A stretch of DNA of 58,360 nucleotides, from assembly GCF_033063295.1 (NCBI RefSeq), contig NZ_JAWJZH010000002.1, forward strand, positions 1-58,360, in the 5' to 3' direction. Within the stretch, counting starts at the first letter, position 1. Every line of letters begins with the position of its first letter. This DNA is from Nitrosomonas sp. Is35 (GTDB lineage Bacteria; Pseudomonadota; Gammaproteobacteria; Burkholderiales; Nitrosomonadaceae). Position numbers and translations under genes: made by a program. Shown here piece by piece: positions 46,401 to 52,443 of the stretch. The notes beneath the pieces were generated by a model. It worked only from the letters and a program-made list of their open reading frames with translations, did not search any database and was not told the origin of the DNA.

Positions 46401-46555
46401 TGCTGAGTAGTGGCACGGGTTCCGAGCTGACTCGGCGAATCGCGGCTCCGATGGTTGGTGGCATGGTTTCAGCGACGATATTGACGCTGATTATTTTTCC
46501 TGCAATTTATGTACTAGTTAAGGAAATATCGATTAAGCGCTCACTAAAAACATAA
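43421..46555 (+). CDS. cusA: CusA-type heavy-metal RND efflux pump
   Basis: A 1044-residue inner-membrane pump with two repeats of one plus five transmembrane helices and large periplasmic loops. The N-terminal IIEWSVRHVFLVLLATFSII helix and PVDAIPDLSDVQVIVYTEYPG are family signatures, and LAIAEMTDAAIVMIENAHKH carries the transmembrane acidic residues used in proton relay. The C-terminal half has GYYATWSGQFEYMERA. Paired with CusB, it would export Cu(I)/Ag(I). The outer-membrane partner CusC is absent and must come from the host. It is complete. Confidence 0.95.
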   Translation: MVKQIIEWSVRHVFLVLLATFSIIAWGVYAVSKTPVDAIPDLSDVQVIVYTEYPGQAPQVVEDQVTYPLTTAMLSVPKSKVVRGLSAFGVSFVYVIFEDGTDIYWARSRVLEYLSFAANKLPESVRPSLGPDASGLGWVYQYIVTAKDRTLDELRSLQDWFLRFQLVAVDGVSEVASVGGFQKTYQITVEPRRLQTYGISLRTVINVVAQSNRDVGGRVIELTETEYMVRGKGYLRGISDLENLVVKAHEGMPVLLRDVARIELAPDERRGITEFNGEGEAVSGIAVARYGENALEVIHNVEAKIDELKPGLPGGVEIQSVYNRSELIERAIATLNEVLIEQVVIVALICVAFLMHVRSTLIAIIMLPIGVIIAFIVMFHLGINSNIMSLAGIALAIAEMTDAAIVMIENAHKHLSRLEPQAPASERRNAIIKACQEVGPTLFFSLLIITVSFLPIFALEAQEGRMFQPLAFTKTFAMAGGALLSITLVPALMLLLLRGRIPREQDNPLGKLLIRLYEPVIPWIIKWKKSILVIAIAVLGVTIYPALKLGTEFMPPLNEGTLLYMPVTLPGVSITKAAELLQTQNKIIKNFPEVASVFGKAGRANTATDPAPLEMTETIINLKPESEWRPNISLEKLVAELDQALQIPGVANAWTMPIKNRTDMLATGIRTPIGIKVFGNDLGEIEKLGREIEAAIKTVPGTTSAFAERTTGGYYLDIEPDRMALARYGLAVGDLLEVITVALGGETITTTVEGRERYGVTVRYPRELRSDPQAIATQVLVPSMNGIMIPLGQLAKIKLIQGPPSIRTENALLAAYIFVDIRGRDIGSYIADAQKAVLEQVEFPSGYYATWSGQFEYMERATEKLKVVIPITLLLVFILIYLNFNRLTETMIVMLSVPFSLVGGIWLMFWLDYNISIAVAVGFIGLVGIAAESGMVMLEFLDQALTEMREKRQAAGEEITIEDLYFAVTEGAVTRIRSVMMTIAGSILGLLPVMLSSGTGSELTRRIAAPMVGGMVSATILTLIIFPAIYVLVKEISIKRSLKT

Positions 46556-46575
46556 AAATTGAGAGGACGGTCGCG

Positions 46576-47097
46576 ATGAAGAGAGACCCCCGTTATATCC
46601 CTGTGTTTTATTTTCACTGGCTGACGCGTTGGTATGATCCGGTCATGCGGCACTTATTTCCTGAGGAAGCATTAAAGTCTGCATTGATTGCGCAAGCCAG
46701 TATTCAACCAGGTCATGAAATATTAGATATAGGCTGCGGCACAGGCACTCTTACTTTGCAGATCAAACACACTCATTCGGATGCATTAGTGTATGGACTC
46801 GACGTAGATCCTGAGATATTGAATATCGCTCAAAGAAAAGCCAAGCAAGCAGATAAAACTATCCTGCTGCAACAAGGAACGGCGATTAATCTACCCTATC
46901 CGAACGAAAGTTTTGACCGTGCATTTATCAGTCTGATGCTGCATCACCTGCCATCGCAAGATAAGCGACGAGCGCTTACGGAAGCATTCCGAGTACTCAG
47001 GCCCGGCGGCCAATTGCACGTTATAGTATATCCCGTCAGCGGCAGTTGGACAAAACGATGTGATTGCATAAGAGAAAGTTTTGGCTCATCGTTATGA
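46576..47097 (+). CDS. Class I SAM-dependent methyltransferase, truncated at the C-terminus
   Basis: A 173-residue protein. ILDIGCGTGTLTLQ is motif I and ALVYGLDVDPEIL motif II; FDRAFISLMLHHLP and RVLRPGGQLHV complete the Methyltransf_11 core. After GGQLHV the sequence (VYPVSGSWTKRCDCIRE) no longer resembles the family and ends within 30 residues, while homologues continue for about 50 more. The tail was probably replaced when DNA carrying the convergent integrase joined here. It lies 20 bases after cusA. Substrate unknown; activity doubtful. Confidence 0.7.
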   Translation: MKRDPRYIPVFYFHWLTRWYDPVMRHLFPEEALKSALIAQASIQPGHEILDIGCGTGTLTLQIKHTHSDALVYGLDVDPEILNIAQRKAKQADKTILLQQGTAINLPYPNESFDRAFISLMLHHLPSQDKRRALTEAFRVLRPGGQLHVIVYPVSGSWTKRCDCIRESFGSSL

Positions 47098-47127
47098 ATA
47101 GCATCGTCAGTGCATTCTGAAAAACAT

Positions 47128-48087
47128 TTAGATCATAATTCTTTCCACTTCATCAAGCGTCATATCATCGCGGCGCCGGTCATATAGCTGTGTGGTACGT
47201 GTACTGGAGTGGTTCGCCATAATTGCCGCTTTTTCTAAAGTTCCGCCATTTTTAAGGTAAGCAGTAATGCCGGTAGCCCTAAAACTATGATTGCCAACTT
47301 TTGTTGCGATACCTGATTTATTAATGTGTCTTTGTATCATGGCATGAGCATTGGCTTGTACTAAAGGAGAAGAGGTTAGTTGTCCGGTTCCGCGGCCAAT
47401 GGTACGAAAAAGAAAACCCTTCGGATCATCACGCAGATTAGTCTCATTAATATAGGCACTTAAATACTCTTCCAGATTATGGTGACAGGGCATTTCATGT
47501 CGTTTGCCACCTTTTTCGTGCAAACGTACCCAGAGCCTTCTGTTTTGCGTATAAACATCCTCAACTTTCATCGCTAAAGCCGCACCAATCCGAGCAAATG
47601 AGTAAACCATCAATGCAATCAGCGCCCGATCTCTTAAGCCTGAAGGTTTGCTGACATCGATGCTGTTCAATAATTGCCGGGTATCTTCACTATCTAAAAT
47701 GGGAGTTTTACCGGTTTTAACGCGATGAGCAGGGCCTCTAACGGACGAGGCTGGATTGGTGGCTACAATTTGGCCGATTACGAGCCAATCAAATAAATGC
47801 CGTATAGCCGCCAAATGTTGCTTGACACTGGGTGCCGATAGTCGTCTGGTTTGTAATTCAATCCAAGCGGCTACATGTAATGGCTCAATATCAATCAATG
47901 CGGCAACCTGAGCCTCGGTCTGACACCAATTCAAAAAATCCAAAACTGCGCGAACATATGCACGACGAGTATGAGGATTTCGAATATTGGATGCAAAGAA
48001 TTCCAGAAAACGAATTCTGGCTCGTTCACCGGATGCAGTGACTAATGTCGGGCAGGAAAATTTTGTCAGAGAAGTTAGATTCGACAT
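47128..48087 (-). CDS. Tyrosine recombinase/integrase (XerC/D-like)
   Basis: A 319-residue site-specific recombinase. The N-terminal SAM-like domain (NIRNPHTRRAYVRAVLDFLN) is followed by the catalytic domain: Arg in YSFARIGAAL, Lys in HEKGGKRHEMP, HSFRATG as His-x-x-Arg, and HSSTRTTQLYDRR with the second His and nucleophile Tyr. It could belong to an integrative unit that brought in this segment or act in multimer resolution. Downstream is the truncated methyltransferase, a possible junction. Confidence 0.9.
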   Translation of the reverse strand: MSNLTSLTKFSCPTLVTASGERARIRFLEFFASNIRNPHTRRAYVRAVLDFLNWCQTEAQVAALIDIEPLHVAAWIELQTRRLSAPSVKQHLAAIRHLFDWLVIGQIVATNPASSVRGPAHRVKTGKTPILDSEDTRQLLNSIDVSKPSGLRDRALIALMVYSFARIGAALAMKVEDVYTQNRRLWVRLHEKGGKRHEMPCHHNLEEYLSAYINETNLRDDPKGFLFRTIGRGTGQLTSSPLVQANAHAMIQRHINKSGIATKVGNHSFRATGITAYLKNGGTLEKAAIMANHSSTRTTQLYDRRRDDMTLDEVERIMI

Positions 48088-48141
48088 TTTTGGTTAGGAC
48101 AAAATGCAATCGTGATGAGTGAATTTTACACTTATTCATAC

Positions 48142-48165
48142 ATGTGATAAAGGACATTATCACAT
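48142..48165. promoter_or_regulatory. Inverted repeat, candidate MazEF-like operator
   Basis: ATGTGATAA (48142-48150) and TTATCACAT (48157-48165) flank AGGACA, in the spacer between the divergent integrase and toxin-antitoxin genes. Perfect 9-base arms fit an autoregulatory site; a CRP/FNR-like site is an alternative. Confidence 0.45.
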
Positions 48166-48255
48166 ATATAAATGTCATTTTACTAATTGATAGAGTGTAA
48201 AACTAAATCACCATATAGTATGATAAAAATATATTCACTTTAGCGGGAGTTTATA

Positions 48256-48492
48256 ATGACCCACCGAACGACAATTACATTGGATGATGAGAGTTTTATA
48301 TTTCTTAATAGTATTGCCGGTGAAAATCGTAGCGCATATATTAATGAGCTACTAAAACAGGAACGAATGAATCATCTTAAGCAAGCTCTGCTAAAAGCAA
48401 ACCAAGAAGAAGCTGCTGATTCTGAGTATCAGGATGAATTAAAAGAATGGGACACAGCTCTATCGGACGGGCTAACGAATGACAGAGTTTAA
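48256..48492 (+). CDS. RHH-type antitoxin (MazE-like)
   Basis: A 78-residue antitoxin. TTITLDDESFIFLNSIAGENR and SAYINELLKQE form a ribbon-helix-helix, and the acidic C-terminal tail (QEEAADSEYQDELKEWD) would block the toxin. It overlaps the MazF-like toxin by 14 bases. GGGAG precedes the ATG. Operator-like symmetry lies about 90 bases upstream. Confidence 0.8.
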   Translation: MTHRTTITLDDESFIFLNSIAGENRSAYINELLKQERMNHLKQALLKANQEEAADSEYQDELKEWDTALSDGLTNDRV

Positions 48493-48820
48493 GCAACTTG
48501 ATATTTACTGGGTGGATTTGGACTCATCTCTCGGTGCTGAAACTCAAAAACTGCGACCATGCGTGATCATTCAAAATGATCTGGTGAATATACAATCAAA
48601 AACGTTGATTGTGGCGCCTTTGCTTCCTAATCATAGGCCTTGGCCATTTGCAGTAAATTTGACGCCAACAAATGATAATGGGTTAGATATGGATCGTCAT
48701 ATCAATCTCAAACAATTGCGTGCAATTGATATCTCTCGAATTGGCAAAAAGCAAGGAATCGTTGAGAATGAATATTTGCACGCGATCAAGCAAGCTTTAA
48801 CCATCATAGTTGATTTGTAG
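48479..48820 (+). CDS. MazF/PemK-family mRNA interferase toxin
   Basis: A 113-residue ribonuclease. DIYWVDLDSSLGAETQKLRP and CVIIQNDLVN are the MazF/PemK signature with the catalytic Arg, followed by the LIVAPLLPN strand carrying the conserved hydrophobic and Pro residues. It stabilises the plasmid by post-segregational killing. The overlapping antitoxin and normal length suggest an intact module. Confidence 0.9.
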   Translation: MTEFKQLDIYWVDLDSSLGAETQKLRPCVIIQNDLVNIQSKTLIVAPLLPNHRPWPFAVNLTPTNDNGLDMDRHINLKQLRAIDISRIGKKQGIVENEYLHAIKQALTIIVDL

Positions 48821-49010
48821 GTATCCTTAAATTTCCGGCGAATGTCTTTGCCTATAATTCAAATATGCAGAATATCTATCTGATATTTGAGCTGAAGGGT
48901 TTGCTGTTGATCAGTGTAAACTAGCTGAAACCGACAATTTAATGGTTTGATAAACTGTTGAGATGATAACGGAACCTGAATGAAGCATTTACTCGAACCA
49001 AATCTTTTCC

Positions 49011-49748
49011 ATGCCTGAAGATAGCAAAATCCCCAAAGAGCTACTGCCATTGTCGCAAGAGGAAATGGACGAGCTCGACAATTTCCTAATATCGGATATT
49101 ACCTCTGATGAAACGATGACGCTTGATATATTGGATGGCTATTTGACCGCTATAGTGTCTGGGCCTGTTACATTGTCGCTTAATGACTGGTTGCCAGGTA
49201 TTTGGGGATCAAGCGAAGAACATAAACCCAGGTTCGTATCGATGAAACAGGCGGAACATATCCTACAACTGATCCTGCGTCACATGAACGGCATTATCTG
49301 GATGCTGCAGGATGACCCGGAAGGTTTTGAGCCTGTGCTTTCCGCTTTCAAGTACCGGAATCGAGAGTATATGGATGGTGAAGGTTGGGCCTATGGCTAT
49401 ATTCAAGGGCTTACATTGTCTCGCGAACAATGGCAGCCATTTTTCGATGACCCCAATAACAGGGAAATATTAAAACCCATTCATTTACTTGGCTTTGATG
49501 AAATCTCCCCGGAAGAAGAATTACTGACCCAAACTCCGAAGCAAAGAGAAAAACTAACCAAGCAAATTCCAACTTGTGTGGCACAAATTTATCGTTATTG
49601 GCTACCCTACCGGCAAGCAATTTATGAACGTAATGTTGCTAAGACCATCAAACGAAGTCATCCAAAGACCGGACGTAATGATCCTTGTCCTTGTGGTAGT
49701 GGACTAAAATTCAAAAAGTGCTGCGGTGTGGCTTCATCGCTCCATTGA
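49011..49748 (+). CDS. UPF0149 (YecA-like) protein with C-terminal SEC-C zinc motif
   Basis: A 245-residue protein. The first ~190 residues are a YecA/UPF0149 helical domain ([27 protein letters not shown]), and the C-terminus is a SEC-C motif ([19 protein letters not shown]) that binds zinc. SEC-C proteins bind ribosomes or SecB-like partners, but this family's role is unclear. No Shine-Dalgarno is convincing at the ATG. It is a typical chromosomal gene and may be cargo. Confidence 0.88.
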   Translation: MPEDSKIPKELLPLSQEEMDELDNFLISDITSDETMTLDILDGYLTAIVSGPVTLSLNDWLPGIWGSSEEHKPRFVSMKQAEHILQLILRHMNGIIWMLQDDPEGFEPVLSAFKYRNREYMDGEGWAYGYIQGLTLSREQWQPFFDDPNNREILKPIHLLGFDEISPEEELLTQTPKQREKLTKQIPTCVAQIYRYWLPYRQAIYERNVAKTIKRSHPKTGRNDPCPCGSGLKFKKCCGVASSLH

Positions 49749-49895
49749 ATTCAGAAATAATCGTTTTTGAGAGCTTATTCTTGGCTCATATATAGGAAAT
49801 TGACCAAAAAATACCCGATAACTTGCAAGTAAGTCTGGAATTACGCAAAAAAAGTTTGCGCGATTCAGCATAGTTGAAAGAAACTCAAATCATTT

Positions 49896-49914
49896 AATGA
49901 GAATCATTATTATT
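49896..49914. promoter_or_regulatory. Fur-box-like site
   Basis: AATGAGAATCATTATTATT is close to the 19-bp Fur consensus. It lies about 25 bases before an ATG whose frame ends after 26 codons, so the iron-regulated gene it once served seems lost. Confidence 0.55.
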
Positions 49915-50056
49915 TGCATCTAGTAAGAGTAAAGAGTATGATTCATTTGCACTTACGTATCTTCGTAGTTGCAGACCGCGGCTACCAGCGCATTAATTCT
50001 TGCGTAGACGGATGGTAGCTCCTACTAATGTACTTTTTCCCATTCCTTGCTTACAG

Positions 50057-50089
50057 CCCAGCACATTTCTTCCTCCTTTGCGTGCTGGG
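50057..50089 (+). terminator. Hairpin followed by a T-rich run
   Basis: CCCAGCAC (50057-50064) and GTGCTGGG (50082-50089) pair over a 17-base loop and are followed by TTTCTTTC. The long loop makes a strong terminator doubtful. Confidence 0.35.
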
Positions 50090-50295
50090 TTTCTTTCATC
50101 TCACGCATAACCATTATTTCTTAATCAATTCATCAAGCCGATTCAATGGGCTTTTACTTTTTAAAACCCGACAGGATTTCTTCCGGATCAACCATGGGCC
50201 GTTGTATTTCTGCTAAACCTGCTTGTCGGGCACCTTTCTTTTGAATACCAAATTAATAAAATCTACGCAATTGGCTCACCCGCAGAGTGCGGAAT

Positions 50296-51168
50296 TTAAC
50301 TAGTCAAACCAATTGCCCTAACACCTCGGCATCTTGGAAACTCAACACAACCCCAGAAGTTTTTACCTGAATTTGCTCCCTTCCTTGCAACACGCTTAAC
50401 CATAGAATTTCCGCACTGAGGACAAATCGGTTCCGCACTAGCTGTAGAAGGTGTCGATTCCGAGATATTCTTTTTGGTTCTGTCTACCTTATTTGAAAAC
50501 ATCCAATGCGTTTTTTCAATCATCGCCGTCAGCATAGGTCCATCAATCAATTCGATATTCTGCTCTTTTGCAAAAGATTGTGCTTCCGCTGTAAAAATGC
50601 CCGAAGTGACGAGAAATCCTCCCACTGCCCCTTTTGTAACCATCACACCCAATAGCTCACGCACGACACTGACCGATACTTTATAGGCGCGCCATTGCTT
50701 GCACTGCACAAGAAATACTTCGCCCTCTTTTTTCAGTACCAAGTCAATTCCCCCATCCGCTCCGCCACCGTCATTTTCAATAACCGTAAAGCCCCGCATC
50801 CGGAAAACCTCGCCTACAAGTAACTCGAAATCTCTCCAATTGATATCGTGCAACGGGTCATCTGTTTTTCCGCTACCGGCAATCCGGACAAGATTCTTAC
50901 GTTTACGTTGTTTGAAAAAAGAAGCCAGCGCACCGGATAAAAATAGTAGCGGCAAAATATATTGGCCGTAATAAGCAAACGTTCTGCTCATTTGCCCGGC
51001 AACCGCGCGGCTGATTTGTCCAGGAGTTGCCTGGAGTGACGTCTCAAGAACAGCATAAGGTTGCAAAAGAACGTAAACCGCAACAGCAAGAACGATTCCC
51101 ATCCACCAAGGCAGTGCCGCAGTTATTTTGAATATGTCTTCAGCAATGCCATTTTTTCTTCTAGCCAT
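50296..51168 (-). CDS. Membrane-anchored Mrr-type restriction endonuclease with zinc ribbon
   Basis: A 290-residue protein. Hydrophobic segments at about 20-38 and 68-84 anchor it to the membrane. The Mrr_cat domain follows: WRDFELLVGEVFRMRGF, Asp142 in GGIDLV and Gln155-x-Lys157 in VQCKQW; Mrr-like enzymes use this Q-x-K variant of the PD-(D/E)xK site. The C-terminus is a topoisomerase-type C4 zinc ribbon (CPQCGN, then CVEFPRC). Mrr-type enzymes cut modified DNA. It lies next to the SNF2-to-Res operon, on the opposite strand. Confidence 0.85.
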   Translation of the reverse strand: MARRKNGIAEDIFKITAALPWWMGIVLAVAVYVLLQPYAVLETSLQATPGQISRAVAGQMSRTFAYYGQYILPLLFLSGALASFFKQRKRKNLVRIAGSGKTDDPLHDINWRDFELLVGEVFRMRGFTVIENDGGGADGGIDLVLKKEGEVFLVQCKQWRAYKVSVSVVRELLGVMVTKGAVGGFLVTSGIFTAEAQSFAKEQNIELIDGPMLTAMIEKTHWMFSNKVDRTKKNISESTPSTASAEPICPQCGNSMVKRVARKGANSGKNFWGCVEFPRCRGVRAIGLTS

Positions 51169-51201
51169 TGGTTCCTCCCATCAATTCGATTTCAATTGTG
51201 A

Positions 51202-52038
51202 TCAAGATTTACGTATTCGATAGAATGTCCTGGATCTTCTGTTTAGCAATGGTTTATCCCACATCTCGAACAGACCGGGTGCAATCAATTGATTTTTGAA
51301 GGAATGATGACCATATCTTGCTTTCATATGAGCTTCATCATCGGCCAATTGCATATGCACCAGTTTCCCTGCATGTGCAAGGCAAGCCCACCCGTCAGAA
51401 CGACCAATCTGCATTGCAATGTCGCAAAACAATTGAATTAGCTGGCTTTGTTGAAGGCATAATAATTCGAATTGCTGGGTAAATTCATCTGAAGCCATAT
51501 ACTCCGCTTGCATCCGCCTAGCTTGTTGCATTGTCTCGGCTACGGATTTCAAATGCACCCAGACAGGCAAAATCTTTTCTCTCTGCTTATCGAGATAATT
51601 ACTGGCCAGGGGTAAATCTTCAGGAGAATGGGATTGCCAATCAGACAAGAAATGATGAACCAGTCGATTGCGCTCTTCACGCATTATTTCAGAGGCTTCG
51701 AGCTGATTCTCAGCGAAAGTAGCATCAACGGTAATTTTGAATGAGCAAGATAACCACGGCTCGGCCATAGCGCGCGGCCCCGGCAGTTCTTCATCGGATG
51801 AAGATAATACTTCGTCAAAATACTGCTTGATGAGTTGTCCCATCATGTCTTTCTGTATCCCGTTAATTCGTTGCTCCTGTTTAATTGCTAATTCACGTGC
51901 ATAACCTTGCACTTTCGATTTTCCCAGAATCATTTTAAGCAGGCCCTCGATTTGCTGAAATATCAGCAAATTTCTGCCAACCTTGCGGAGCACTTCATCT
52001 TGTAGCTTTTGTGGTGGCAAGGCTTCTTCTTGGTTCAT
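51202..52038 (-). CDS. Hypothetical protein, 278 residues
   Basis: A mostly helical, polar protein with no family I recognise. QDEVLRKVGRNLLIFQQIEG and a later MREERNRLVHHFLSDW are notable: R-x-x-x-x-H (RNRLVHHF) resembles the Rx4-6H motif of HEPN RNases, although that motif alone is weak evidence. It is 33 bases upstream of the Mrr-type gene on the same strand, so the two are probably co-transcribed. It is divergent from the SNF2 operon. A function in defence is suggested by context only. Confidence 0.55.
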   Translation of the reverse strand: MNQEEALPPQKLQDEVLRKVGRNLLIFQQIEGLLKMILGKSKVQGYARELAIKQEQRINGIQKDMMGQLIKQYFDEVLSSSDEELPGPRAMAEPWLSCSFKITVDATFAENQLEASEIMREERNRLVHHFLSDWQSHSPEDLPLASNYLDKQREKILPVWVHLKSVAETMQQARRMQAEYMASDEFTQQFELLCLQQSQLIQLFCDIAMQIGRSDGWACLAHAGKLVHMQLADDEAHMKARYGHHSFKNQLIAPGLFEMWDKPLLNRRSRTFYRIRKS

Positions 52039-52443
52039 TGAGGAAGGCTGTGTGGTTAAACTATCCCTCTATAACGGCACAAATTCTTATGAAATGAACT
52101 CAAGGGCCATCCCTAGTATTCAATTGACTGGCCGGAGAATAGCGTGCGAAATGTACTAGAATCCTCAATTTGCCAAGTATTTGGAAAATCAATAGCAATG
52201 GCGACATCAAACTTTTCGGTATTAAGCCAGCACGACGAACAACTGTTGCGTCTGGGTATGATGGCAGAGAAATATTTTTGCTGATGATCCAAACATCCTG
52301 TCTTGGCAGATTCAAGTATAAACTTCAACAATTTGATTATTTAGATGATATACAGTACATTTCTACATATTTGAAATAGTCGAAAGTCTTTTAAATCATT
52401 CTGGCCGATATGAATTGGAATAACTGGTGATGGACTTCGGCTA
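52039..52443. other. Divergent spacer upstream of the SNF2 operon
   Basis: About 400 bases between divergent defence genes. Promoters of both must lie here, but no clear -35/-10 pair or operator was seen. A 69-codon frame (52170-52379) has no supporting start signal. Confidence 0.4.

Larger units (their letters stand above)
49749..50295. other. Gene-poor spacer with a Fur-like box and hairpins
   Basis: About 550 bases with no convincing gene. It holds a Fur-like box (49896-49914) with a 26-codon frame behind it (49938-50018), a hairpin (50057-50089) and a long inverted repeat (CCCGACA at 50167, TGTCGGG at 50224). On the minus strand, two overlapping frames near 50110-50240 look like a decayed short gene. 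The region is probably a scar of several insertions and deletions. Confidence 0.4.

Noticed and set aside
50028..50216. A 62-codon plus-strand frame rich in Phe and Leu
   Set aside because: No start signal; composition fits the reverse of a decayed gene, and a hairpin lies inside it.
52170..52379. A 69-codon frame before the SNF2 gene
   Set aside because: No ribosome-binding site, no family resemblance and low-complexity AT-rich content.
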